Shown: positions 1-9,869, numbered from the stretch's first letter. The stretch: 64,000 nt of DNA from Stenogyne calaminthoides (GCA_037126765.1 JBBCBC010000009.1:22962870-23026869); one strand, 5' to 3'. The notes: a model not told the origin generated them from the sequence alone. Translations and numbers: made by a program.

Positions 1-77
1 TCATCATTCTCTGGGTTAGAACCCTTTGGTATAACCAAAGTTATCATCACCGAAGAGTACACGTGGGCCTTTACATT

Positions 78-338
78 CTATGTATGAGCCGAGGAGGTGC
101 TTGCTTCTGTCATGTGCCTTGAACATCCACTATCGATGTACCGGATAGTTGCTTGCACACCTCCTTTGTTGGCGGACCCACGCGATCCTGCAACCAAATC
201 AAAAAGCTTTAGGTACCCTTTTGGATTGGGTCCCGAGGGGTTAGGATTAGTTTTGGGGATCCATACAAATAGAGCACTTCTATTGTGATCGCCAGATCGA
301 AGGCCCGATTTGTCTCCCATACCTATCAACATAATCAT
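78..338 (-). pseudogene. A1 protease start and gag-protease linker fragment
   Basis: An 86-residue open stretch carrying the copia aspartic protease signature IDSGCSRHMT near residues 68-77, with the catalytic Asp-Ser-Gly at about 126-134. The upstream linker (FVWIPK, NPSGPNPKGYLK) matches the linker before the protease in A3, where the related region lies at about 34960-35130. In an active element this protease would mature the Gag-Pol polyprotein inside the virus-like particle. Reading continues out of the window with several changes. The identification is firm from the motif; function is not expected. Confidence 0.75.
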
Positions 339-433
339 ACGTCTCTTTATATCTTTTCGATTTGTATGATTATTAGTGTGAACCTTGGATGACTTAGAAG
401 ACTTGGGATTTATCTTTTATGTTTGTCTTCTTT

Positions 434-823
434 TTATCCGATTAATCGTTCAAAAAGAAACCCTAGATTTCTAATTATAGGGTAGGTACGATTGCTACCA
501 TCAAAAGATTCATATCTTTTTGGCATAGGTGGTTTTTGCGGTTTACGAAGCATGCTTATTAGGCCGACCTTGATTGGGTCTCGATTGGACTTCCCTTTTC
601 TGGGTTGTCTTTTTTCGATTCTTGATCTGTTGATCGGGGTTAGGGTCTCTTCAAGAACTGGGTTCTTCTGTTGATTCCTCGATCGATGCTTTACCAGTTG
701 GGGTCCATTTATGTTCCCTTCGTTTAAACACCGCCTTACTTTACGCTTCAACCGGTCTTTTTCCCTTATTAGATACATGTTTGGCTTTTGGTGTATCTTT
801 GTCAGAAACTCGTTTGATTTCAC
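434..823 (-). pseudogene. A1 basic linker between gag and protease
   Basis: A 129-residue Lys/Arg/Pro-rich stretch (NGPQLVKHRSRNQQKNPVLE) matching the A3 region at 35105-35839, where NGPQLIKQQTRNQQKNPVL is seen. It lies between the gag zinc-knuckle region and the protease. No enzymatic motif is visible; low-complexity basic character is typical of the spacer in this copia group. The adjoining stretch 840-1160 aligns with the coiled-coil part of the A3 linker but has no long open frame. Confidence 0.6.
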
Positions 824-1164
824 CCTTTTGAGATGAATCAGCCGGGGCTTTTAAGGATGTGGAAGGGTTCTCATAGCCAAGTCCCTTCTTATTAATCGTT
901 GTTCGAAAATAGGTGTTCATGTCTTGAACGATTTTTAGATGATTTTGTGAAAACCTCTATTTTCTTCTTGCAGATTATCCTCGATGATTTCAGACTTTCA
1001 TGCATTCTAATAGCTCATCAAATTTTGCTTGAAGAAGTTTGAAGTCACCAAACTTTGTTTGTTTGTTAATATCCACCGATCTTTGATCCGCTTCTCCCGA
1101 TCGAAGCCTTAACTTTCGAAATGTTACATTCCTCGGTTGCCTTCTCGAAAGGTTTCAAAGCAGA

Positions 1165-2773
1165 TTAAGTTCGGAGAGGCTTTTTCGAGATCATTCTCCT
1201 TAGCAAGTGATTATTTCTAATTCTCGACTTGTCATTTTCAAATTTTCCACTATAGCATAAGTGTCTCTCTTTTGCATTGGAGAGATCCTCAAGCAATTGC
1301 TCGAGTAGAGTTGCGGTCAATCTCCCCCGGTGTGCTAATGATAGCGGTGTAGAAGCGTCTGAAGCGAGTTTGGAGGTTACCTCAGTTGGTCCTCCTCGGC
1401 CATCGAAGCGAGATCTCATCATCGCTGCGAAGAGAATATCGGATCTTCATTTTCATAGAAGTCAGCAGACCTTTCTTGATCGAAGTCTTCTCTGAAGGAG
1501 TATCCGAGTCCTCGGAGGGCGGAATAGGAATCGTCAATTCTGACGTATATCGGCAACCATGGCTCTTGTCCCTATAATGTTGCTCTCTTACATTCCTCTT
1601 TTCTTCCATTTCTCTTGGCGTCGTCTAAAATGTCTGCGCTATAGTGACACAGCTTCTCACGGTTGAAGCACACTCCTTGATCCACGAACCTTTCCTTCGG
1701 GTGAATCACTCCGTCATGCAGTATGACCTATCGGTGACTTCCCTTTCGATAGTAGTCGAGCTTTTCATCGATTGGTTATCTCTTCCTTCCTCGATCGATT
1801 ATCTCTTTTCCTTTCATCTCTATGATCCCTCCGATCATCGATCTGGTTGTTCTTTTCGGAGATCCAGTTGGCTGATCTCCTATCTCTCCCGGCTATGTTG
1901 ATAGTCCTTATAAAATCTTCGATACTTACCAAGTTGGACGTTCAACTTCTCAAGCTTCCCGGTAAGCGAGCGATCCGCTCGCATTTGCGACTCATTATAT
2001 TCCCAACAGTTCGTTGGCCTTCGTTCTCTTTCTTTGGTTGTCTTAAAAGCAATCGATTTTGAAGTTGAGGCTTCAAATGGCACCTCATCTTCATCGAACA
2101 TTGTCCTCTTTCAATCAAATCGAACTCGTGAGCTTTAAGGCTCAAGAACAAGCTAATTGGCTTCATTTTTTAAATGTCTTGGCAATCCTTGATTACCGTG
2201 ACCTTCATGTCCCATTTCTTGGTGAGAGACCTTAAAATTTTGTAGTTGATATCTTTATCAGACATCTCTCTACCAAGTTCTCGAAGCTTGTTTATTGACA
2301 TCGTAATCCTTCCATCGAGTTCGTTGATGGTTTCGTTAGGCAGCATCTTTAATTTTTCAAACTTTACCAGTTCGGCCTCTGCAGACGGTACATTTTTATC
2401 TGTTCATTTCCTCGATATCTCGGCGAGTATCCCACATTGCTTTCGCAGATTTGAGATACTTAATCTTTTCCTTGGTGACCTTATCCATTGTTTTCATGAT
2501 AATGTGCCTTGCGATAGTAACTAGAGTGTGCAGCTTTCTTTCCTCTACATCCATCAAGGCTGGGCTTTTTCGCACAAGACTTCCCGGGGCAAAGTCTGGA
2601 TCTCCTCCAACTGCAGGGTTATCGTAGTATATGATGATGGGTCCTCTTTCGATGACTTCCATCATTTTGCCGCTTATCGAACCTAGATGGTTGGACATAT
2701 ATATGGCCCAATCTGCATACTCATCGATTGAGAACTTCGGCAGATCATGATACATACCTGAGGTGTTATCCAT
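1165..2773 (-). pseudogene. A1 gag (capsid/nucleocapsid), frameshifted
   Basis: Gag, the structural protein of the virus-like particle. It starts at 2773 with MDNTSGMYHDLPKFSIDEYA, the same N-terminus as A2 and A3, and is open to about 2396. It resumes in other frames: KAHEFDLIERGQ near 2120-2150, and a region near 1380-1610 corresponding to the acidic SDDSGY tail of A3. The CCHC knuckle position (about 1645-1675) has lost cysteines: the first CXXC reads CFNR. Several differences from A2/A3 are CAG or CTG replaced by CG or CCG, so some of the apparent decay may be a sequencing artefact (see findings). Confidence 0.75.
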
Positions 2774-2896
2774 GCTGAGTGATTTTGGAAAATGAATGAG
2801 TTTTAAAAATGGTTTTTAAAGATCAGTTCAGTCGACCACAAAGATTCTTCCTCAAGAATCGATGATACACAAAGTCAGTGGTCGATAGAACCAAAC

Positions 2897-2909
2897 GCTC
2901 TCGATACCA
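2897..2909 (-). other. A1 primer binding site (tRNA-Met type)
   Basis: Reading the minus strand gives TGGTATCGAGAGC, one rearranged copy of TGGTATCAGAGC, which pairs with the 3' end of initiator tRNA-Met in most plant copia elements. It lies four bases inside the 5' LTR. The change again sits at a CAG (TCAGAGC read as TCGAGAGC). Confidence 0.8.
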
Positions 2910-2913
2910 CTTT

Positions 2914-4473
2914 TGTAGGTCCCGAACGGTTTTTGATGGGGCGTAAGTCTAGGGGGGGTGAATAGACTTAAAAAACTTTTGTGCAAATCAGATGTGAGGG
3001 CAGTTAACCTGATCAGAGTGAGTGAATTAGTTTGGGCTGATAACAAACTTACTGATCGCCTGAAGGCAGATCAGTTCGGTAACTATCAGTTTAACTGATG
3101 TGTGCGGAAGCTTAAGTTTTACCCGTGTGAAAAACCAGTTTTGATAAATCAGATTCCAAAGTTAATCTTTTAATCAGTTGACTGAAGTGTCAAGTTTGAT
3201 CAGATCAGAAGCTTGGTGCTAACTGATCTCAACTTGGAATATGTATGCGCTTTAAGGGTTGTGTGCGATTGTGTAATCGCTTAATCAAAGCAAAGAAAGG
3301 CACACAAGATTTATAGTGGTTCGGACAAACCAAATCCTACATCCACTCTTCCCTATCACAAGGGGCACCTACTTAACCAAACTGGACTTTGTTTTATGTG
3401 TAAGTCCAACACAATTACACCAACTAGATGTTTAAGGAGTTCACACTCAACCGATCCCGCAGATCGTAACTAGAAACCCTAGTCCGAATCTTGCTAAACA
3501 ACTTAACCTAACTTGGGGTTTTGGGTAAGATTGTTTTGGTTCCAACTATGAAATCTTTTCTTGCGTATAAGCGACCTAACAAATTAGATGAAAAGATTTC
3601 TATGCTAAGAACTTATGGGATGAACACTTAATAAAAATTAATCTTCTTGTTCGTGTTCTTGTGCGAAAATCGATATTAGCTTGAGCTTCTTGATTGTTCA
3701 AAGATTTCCGTTGTTTCACTCTAAAGTGTGATCCCATATTTATAGACCTTGAAATCAAAGAGCCGTTGGAGAGCAATTTGAATTTCGGCTATATTAGGTA
3801 GGTTTGCGGATTGATGTGGCGTCTTGAGAACGGCATGGCCGAAAGCGTGAACTTGTATTTTATATCCGTTAGAGAGAGCGAGATCAAATCCCTTAAAGTG
3901 TCGGGCTCGATCATACGTGTCTTGATCTTATTGGTTAACGAGCGCACTTTTCGGTGTTTGTTCTTCCAACTAAGGTTGACATTCTTCTTGTTCGCATCAT
4001 AGACGTATGATTAGGTGAAACATCGGTTTTCACCGGTGAAATGACTTTGATCGGTCTGAATCGATCGATCTACTGATAGAGTCTTCAGTCTTGGTTGACT
4101 TAGCTTCAACTAGCGCACTCTACCGATGTAGGTCTTTCCGTCCGATCTTCTAAAGTCATCCGATCTTCAAGTATCCCCGAGTTTGAGCTTTATGACTTCA
4201 AACAGATATCTTACTAGATCGGATCGATCCGATCTTCTATTCTTTTCTAGCATTCCGCCCCGGATGATATCAAATTGTCCTTTGAGTCTTCAGATCGACC
4301 TATTCATATTGAGTTTCCCCAATATGTGACCTATCTATTTCATCGGTTGTTCTATACAATCATTATCAACCGGTCTCCTATAGCGGTAATATAAACATCG
4401 ATCCTAATGTGTCCGACCGGGTCCTATTACATGTGTTTTTGGAACTTTCATCAAAACTATAAATTTCCCAACA
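2914..4473 (-). repeat. A1 5' LTR (family A)
   Basis: Begins TGTAGGTCCCGAACGG and ends TTTCCCAACA on the plus strand, with the TG...CA boundaries of an LTR. It is homologous along its length to 8088-9869 and to 12717-12898 plus 21988-23389. The U3 half (about 3960-4430) is full of GATCGATC-type CG sites where the other copies have TGATCAG/CTGATC. The internal block TTATAGTGGTTCGG to CCACTCTTCCC (3311-3352) is shared with family C LTRs. Confidence 0.9.
3735..3745 (-). promoter_or_regulatory. A1 LTR TATA box
   Basis: CATATTTATAG on plus (CTATAAATATG on the element's sense strand) lies mid-LTR, about 730 bp from the U3 end, at the same place as in A2 and A3. It probably sets the transcription start of the genomic RNA. 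Confidence 0.6.
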
Positions 4474-5707
4474 TACTGCATCAGAGAGATCATCAAGCAA
4501 TTGCTCAGAGTATAGCTGCAAGTCAATCTCTCCAGCAGGTGTGCTAATAATAGCAGGTGTGGAAATTGAAAAAGCAGAAGGTTTGGAGGTTACCTCAGAT
4601 TGGTCCTCCTTGGCCATCAGGCAGACTTCATCATCATCTGAAGAGAATATGAGATCTTCATGCTCGTGGAAGTCAACAGCACTGCTTATCAGACAGAAGT
4701 CTTCTACAGATGAGTAGCCAGAGTCCTCAGAGGGCAGTTATGAATCATTAATTCCAGATGTGTCAGCGACCAGGGCTTTCCTATCTCTGAGGCGTTGCTA
4801 TCTTTTGTTCCGTTTCTCTTCTCTTTCTTTTGGGAGTCGGTCGTGCGTCGATCTTTGTAGTGACTGGTTTCTCGCGATTGAAGCATGATCCTCGATCTCT
4901 GGAACTTCCTCTGCCGGTGAGTCACTCCGTCATGTAGGATCTGTCGGGTGACTTCCCTTTTCGATGGTATCTGAACTCCTTCTGTCAGATCTGTTATCTC
5001 TTCTCTCATCTGTCAGATCATCTCTTTTCTTCTCTGTGATCTCTTCGATCATCAGATCTGGTTCTTTCTCGTGATCTGTCAGTTGGCCTCTTGTTTCTTC
5101 TGTTGTCTTGAAAGTCACTGTAGAATCTCCGATACTTACCAAGCTGAGTATTTGTTCTTTCAAGTTTCTTTGTAGCGGAAGCGATCTGTTACCTTGATTC
5201 ATTATGTTTCCAACAGGTTCAGTGGCCTTCGATCTGCTGCTGGTTGCTTTAAATGCAAGTGATTTAGACGTTGAGGCTTCAGCAGGCATCTCGTCTTCAT
5301 CTGCTTGTCCTCTTTCGATTAAATCGAACTCGTGAGCTTTAAGACTTAGGAATAAGCTACTCGGCTTCATCTTTGAAATGTCTTGGCAATCCTTGATTAC
5401 CGTGACTTTCATGTCCCATTTCTTGGTGAGAGATCTTAAGATCTTGTAGTTGATATCTTTGTCTGACATCTCTCTACCAAGTTCTCGTAGCTTATTTACT
5501 GACATGGTGATCCTCCCATCGAGCTCGTTGATGGTCTCGTTGGGCAACATCTTTAGCTTTTCGAACTTCACTAGTTCAGCTTGTAGTCGGCTGTCTTTGA
5601 TCTGATCATTTCCTTCTCATATCTCAGCAAGAGTATCCCACATTGCTTTTGCGGTTTTGAGATACTTTATCTTCTCCTTGGTGACTTTATCCATCGTCTT
5701 CATGATT
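4474..5707 (-). pseudogene. A2 gag, central and C-terminal part
   Basis: Minus-strand gag downstream of the C1 insertion. The segment 5571-4930 is open: LKMLPNETINELDGRITMSV, SDKDINYKILRSLTKKWDMK and KAHEFDLIERGQ identify the copia gag capsid region. The zinc knuckle (about 4865-4890) reads CFNRETSHYKDR instead of C-X2-C-X4-H-X4-C, so it is non-functional as read; the changes sit where sister copies have CTG/CAG. Near 4378-4617 comes the acidic tail with TPAGEIDLQLYSEQLLDDLS, matched in A3 at 35873-36304. The gene stops at the A1 LTR junction. Confidence 0.75.
5453..5707. repeat. 255-bp direct repeat, left copy, flanking LTR C1
   Basis: This A2 gag segment (ATATCTTTGTCTGAC to TTCATGATT) recurs at 7425-7679 on the other side of LTR C1. 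Only three differences are seen, all C here versus T in the right copy. A normal copia insertion would leave 5 bp, not 255. Confidence 0.9.
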
Positions 5708-6693
5708 GTTGGGATATTTTAGTTTTAATGAATTATGCCAAAACATTATCAATTTGTGTTGTTGAAGCTATTTTACAGATAACAAGTTGAGGGGAAACGA
5801 GGGAACAAATTGAGGGGGAACTCACGAAATCAGATGTAGATGATCGAGATTAGACGAGGTTGCAGATTTAGACCGACGAGATCGATGAGTAAGATGAGTT
5901 CGAGTTAATCACGAAATGAGCAAAATCGGGAAGAGAAGAAAAGCTAAGCCACCGATCAAAGATCGATGACCAGATGACTCGATCGATGATCGAAGAATGC
6001 ACGAGCCGATCTCGGTGATCGAAGAGCGTAAGAGAAGGTTGCGGATCGAAGAGGAGCGGAGATGAGACCGATCGAGATCAAATGTGATCGAGATCGATAT
6101 GAAGATGAGCGGATGATCAAAATCGACGCGTGATTGAGATCGATGTGCTAAACCGATATGCTAACCTAATATGCTAAACCGATGTACTAACTGATGCGTA
6201 TAAACCGATATATCGACTGATGCTATAATCGATCCGATCATGGAGTCGATCGATCAAAGTAAGAGAAATCGACATCGAAAACCGTAAATCTTCATACCGC
6301 ATCGTAAGAGAAGTCATCCAAGTCATATTCATTGAGAATCGAACGCCATCGATGATCGCTTAGCTCGAAAAGCTAGTGACTGAGAGGGTCGATGTCCGGG
6401 TCGAAGAATCGAACTCAGCCACCGAGTGTCGGTATGCCCGACGATAAGGTCCGCTGGAGAGAAGTCTGTGAATCAAGAAAACTCCGAGACTCAAGATGTC
6501 ACCGGACACCGAGGCTCGACATGACAGACTCGCTCGCATGCACTGAAGACTCAGAAGATCCTGAAGATTATATCCATTAGATTCAGCTGACGTGGACCAA
6601 TGAGAGGAAGACAACCACCGAAAAGCCGCAAAAAGTTACGTAATAGTATGGATTTGAATGTGACTCCATCCAACGGTAACATTCAAATCCACA

Positions 6694-6703
6694 CTATAAA
6701 TAC
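6694..6703 (+). promoter_or_regulatory. LTR C1 TATA box
   Basis: CTATAAATAC lies about 990 bp into the LTR; the same site in C2 is GTATTTATAG at 60446-60455 on plus. Conservation in both copies supports it as the family C promoter element. Confidence 0.55.
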
Positions 6704-6973
6704 AAGTTCTTCCCTCATTATCAAGTGTGGAAGAATGCGTGAAACATCCATCAAGCCAAATCATCTAGCATTCCCACCATAGAACACAGAGAAAGAAATA
6801 CACGCATATATTCAAAAAGTGTTCTACCCTAGATCTAAGCACAAATGTTATATCCTAAGCTTAGAGAGATTTTCCCATCCTTAGCATTGAGGCTAAACAA
6901 ATGTAAGGGAAAATCTCAACCTAGTTGGAAACCAAACAAACCTTACCCAAATCAGTCGGTTAAGTTTGTAGGT

Positions 6974-7167
6974 GAGTGTGAACTCGGTAAACATCTAGCA
7001 ATCCCTAAAGGGAGGGTAGGCAATCCCGAGTGAGGGTGATAAGTCCCGTTGGAGTGTGAACTCGGTAAACATCTGTAGGCAATCCCGAGTGAGGGTGATA
7101 AGTCCCGTTGGAGTGTGAGCTCGTTAAATATCTAGAGGCGAACCCGAGAGGGTGATAAGTCCAGTTG
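6974..7167 (+). repeat. Threefold tandem repeat in LTR C1 (about 58-78 bp units)
   Basis: Units start GAGTGTGAACTCGGTAAACA (6974, 7052; GAGTGTGAGCTCG at 7111) and end near GATAAGTCCCGTTG. C2 has fewer units. A homologous unit is amplified fourfold in LTR A2 (8569-8836). Confidence 0.85.
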
Positions 7168-7415
7168 AAGGAATTTCCCTAGGAACAGGGAGAATGGATG
7201 TAGGAGCTTGAGTCTCCGAACCACTATACTTTGTTGTGTTGTTTACTGCTTTAAGTTCTTATCTTGACATATGCATTTGATTATAAGCAAAACACAACAC
7301 ATGAGCTTAAAAAGCACAAATTGGAAACACTCTGCCCTCACCCCTGTTTTATATGCATCATTTTAAAAATGTTTTTTCTTCCGCACGCGCAAAATGGGTT
7401 TTCCACCGACCATCA

Positions 7416-7425
7416 ATTGGTATCA
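7416..7425 (+). other. Partial primer binding site after LTR C1
   Basis: ATTGGTATCA directly follows the LTR end and then fuses to A2 gag (TATCTTTG). TGGTATCA is the first eight bases of the tRNA-Met PBS, so the inserted DNA extends just past U5 into the PBS and stops. The junction shows possible microhomology (TATC). Confidence 0.75.
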
Positions 7426-7679
7426 TATCTTTGTCTGACATCTCTCTACCAAGTTCTCGTAGCTTATTTACTGACATGGTGATCCTCCCATCGAGCTCGT
7501 TGATGGTCTCGTTGGGTAACATCTTTAGCTTTTTGAACTTCACTAGTTTAGCTTGTAGTCGGCTGTCTTTGATCTGATCATTTCCTTCTCATATCTCAGC
7601 AAGAGTATCCCACATTGCTTTTGCGGTTTTGAGATACTTTATCTTCTCCTTGGTGACTTTATCCATCGTCTTCATGATT
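7425..7679. repeat. 255-bp direct repeat, right copy
   Basis: Second copy of 5453-5707. After it, A2 gag continues uninterrupted (ATATGCCTGGCG), so the original gag ran from the left flank into this position and the extra 255 bp is a true duplication. Confidence 0.9.
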
Positions 7680-7951
7680 ATATGCCTGGCGATTGTATCT
7701 AGAGTATACAACTTTCTTTCCTCTGCATCCATCTAGGCTGGGCTTTTTCGTACAAGACTTCCCGGTGTAAAGTCTGGATCTCCTCCAACTGCTAGGTTGT
7801 CGTAATATATGATGATGGGTCCTCGTTCAATGACTTCCATCATTCTGCCGCTTATCGATCCTAGATGGTTGCACATATATATGGCCCAATCTGCATACTC
7901 ATCAATTGAAAACTTAGGCAAATCATGATACATACCGGAGGTATTATCCAT
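7680..7951 (-). pseudogene. A2 gag N-terminus
   Basis: Starts at 7951 (MDNTSGMYHDLPKFSIDEYA) and runs leftwards into the duplicated segment. DWAIYMCNHLGSISGRMMEV and PIIIYYDNLAVGGDPDF are shared with A1, where the same region is open for 125 residues. A stop near 7733 interrupts it. The start is chosen because three copies share it and it lies a short distance inside the PBS. Confidence 0.75.
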
Positions 7952-8073
7952 GCTGAGTGATTTTTGAAAAGGAATGAGTTTTGAAAACGGTTTTTCAAGA
8001 TGTGTTCAAATGACCACAAAGATTCTTCCTCAAGAATCGATGATACTCAAAGCCAGTGGTCTGTAGAACCACT

Positions 8074-8085
8074 GCTCTGATACCA
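8074..8085 (-). other. A2 primer binding site
   Basis: Minus strand reads TGGTATCAGAGC, a perfect tRNA-Met-type PBS, two bases inside the 5' LTR. Confidence 0.9.
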
Positions 8086-8568
8086 CTTGTAGGTCCCGAA
8101 CGGCTTTTGTGAGGGTGGAAGTCTAGAGGGGAAGGGTGAATAGACTTCTAAAACTTTTCGTGTGGATCAGGTGTGAACTGCAGATTACCCGATCAAAGTG
8201 CTAGTGTATCAGTTTAGACTGATGTTCAATCTTACTGAGTGCCTGAGGGCAGATCAGTTTGATATCTGTCAGTTTAACTGAGTGGTGCGGAAGCTTGTTT
8301 TTACCCGTGTGAAAAACCAGTTTTATCAATCAGATTCTTAAGTCAGTTTTCAACCAGTTGACTAAGGTGTCAATCTGATCAGATCAGTTACTTGGTGCAG
8401 ACTGAGCTTTAACTTAGAATATGTATGCTGTTTTAAACTCAGTTGTGTGACTTGTGTAAAGCAATAAGAAAGCAAGTAAATGCACACAAGACTTTTTATA
8501 GTGGTTCAGACGAAACCCGTCCTACGTCCACTCTTCCCTTAACACAGGGGAACCTTAACCTACTTTAA

Positions 8569-8836
8569 CCTGCGGGACTTATACCCCTCACGGGATGGCC
8601 GAGATGTTTACCGAGTTCTCACCCTTACAAACTTAACCTGCGGGACTTATATCCTTTTCAGGATGGCCGAGATGTTTATCGAGTTCCCACTCAAACGTAA
8701 CCTGCGGGACTTATATCCTTCAAAAGAATGGCCAAGATGTTTATCGAGTTCCCACTCTACAAACGTAACCAGCGGGACTTATATCCTTCAAAAGGATAGC
8801 CGAGATATTTATTGAGTTCTCACTCTACAGACTTAA
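8569..8836 (-). repeat. Fourfold 64-68 bp tandem repeat in LTR A2
   Basis: Units at 8569-8636, 8637-8700, 8701-8768 and 8769-8836 each begin CCTGCGGGACTTAT (fourth CCAGCGGG) and end near GAGTTCTCACTC...TTAA. They lie in the R/U5 part, downstream of the TATA box on the sense strand. Confidence 0.9.
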
Positions 8837-9698
8837 CCTAACTTGCGTTTGGGTAAAGAATATTTGAGGGTTCCAACTGGAAATCTATCCTGGTGTTTTA
8901 GGTAGCCAAAATGCTAGTGGATAGGATTTCTTGCTAAGAACTATGGGATGAACACTCTAAGAATAATCTTTAAATATGGTGTTCTTCGAGCGGAAATTCT
9001 TCTTGAATTTTCTTGCGTGAATGTTGTTGTTCCGCTTGCTCAATAGTTCATGTATATGGTTGTTAGTCTCTGTTTTCTTCCTTCGAGTAATCCCATTTTA
9101 TAGACCTCGAAATCAAAGAGCCGTTGGAGAGCAATTTGAATTTCGGGCTATATTAGGTAGATTATAGGATATGATTGTAACGTGCTCCGATTATCGGTGT
9201 GGCCGTAGGCATCATTAGCGCCATTTTTGTCCGCAGCGTCGTATCACGCAATGTCAGCTCTTTTTGTACACATGTCGCTTTCTTCTTGGCTTTGCGAGGC
9301 GGTACTTCAGGAATTTATCCGTTAGACGATTGATATTCCTTTTGTAGAAGATTCACTTGTCTGGTGTATCATTTTGATTGTCACCAGGTGTGAGCTGACT
9401 TGATCAGGTAACTGATCAGTCTACCTTGTTTGAGTCTTCATATGCATATTGTCTTAGCTCAATATGCAGACTCCGCTGATATAGGTCTTCAGGTCTTTTG
9501 ATCTTCAGGTGTCTCTAAGCCTCAGTGTCTTCAGTCATACAGAGTCTTCAGGTTTGTTGTTGAGTCTTCAGGTTCATCTGAGTCTTCAGTGTCTTCTTGT
9601 CTTCACCTGATCTTCTGACTTCTTGTCTTCTGATTTGTGTTTAGTCTTCTGATCATCTGACCTTATCTGGGTCATCTGATACTACTACCTGACCTATA

Positions 9699-9722
9699 CA
9701 TATTGAGTTCCCCCTCAATATG
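9699..9722 (-). other. Hairpin in LTR A2 U3
   Basis: Perfect 9-base arms CATATTGAG / CTCAATATG around a C-rich loop (TTCCCC). It is present in the A3 LTR (23225 on) and, with one side shortened, in A1 (about 4309). Confidence 0.7.
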
Positions 9723-9869
9723 TGACCTATCTTTTACATCAGCTATCTATACATTTCAGCTGGTCATCTTAATCTGATTCTAAGTCATCAGTCAGCTAAC
9801 AGGTCTGACTGGTCCTATTACAACCTGTTTTGGAACTTCCATCAAAACTAAATTACAGATTTCCCAACA

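Larger units (their letters stand above)
1..4473 (-). mobile_element. Copia element A1 (family A, SIRE-like), 5' part
   Basis: A minus-strand Ty1/copia element entering from the left edge: protease and gag remnants, then primer binding site and 5' LTR. Its pol and 3' LTR lie outside the window. The order LTR, PBS, gag, linker, protease on the minus strand matches copia organisation, and gag is recognisably homologous to A2 and A3. It abuts the interrupted gag of A2 at 4474, so A1 probably inserted into A2; the five bases after its LTR are TACTG, and the matching duplication would be outside the window. Coding frames are heavily broken, with many CAG/CTG sites of the sister copies appearing as CG. 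The SIRE/Maximus assignment is inferred from motif style and the post-pol ORF of A3. Confidence 0.85.
5707..7415 (+). repeat. Lone LTR C1 (family C), plus orientation
   Basis: Begins TGTTGGGATATTTTAG and ends CCACCGACCATCA. It is the reverse complement counterpart of 59768-61423, which is bounded by a clean 5-bp duplication, so the ends are well defined. A TATA box lies at 6694-6703 and a tandem repeat at 6974-7167. The U3 half (about 5810-6560) is studded with GATCGA where C2 has CTGATC/GATCAG. No internal coding region of family C is in the window. Confidence 0.88.
4474..9869 (-). mobile_element. Copia element A2 (family A), 5' part with LTR C1 inserted
   Basis: A minus-strand family A element comprising 5' LTR (8088-9869), PBS (8074-8085) and gag (7951 down to 4474). 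Gag is split by LTR C1 and an associated 255-bp duplication, and is cut at 4474 by the LTR of A1. Its pol and 3' LTR are not in the window. The right flank after the LTR is AATCA at 9870-9874; the matching 3' side is outside. Confidence 0.85.
8088..9869 (-). repeat. A2 5' LTR (family A), longest copy
   Basis: TGTAGGTCCCGAACGG to TTTCCCAACA. It is about 200 bp longer than the A1 and A3 LTRs because of the tandem repeat at 8569-8836. The TATA box is at about 9094-9103 (CATTTTATAG on plus). The U3 half (9400-9700) is a degenerate (TCTGATCTTC)-like tract that is CTG/CAG-rich. Confidence 0.9.

Noticed and set aside
2897..2909. tRNA-like sequences next to the LTRs.
   Set aside because: Only the 12-base primer complement is present; no tRNA gene fold.
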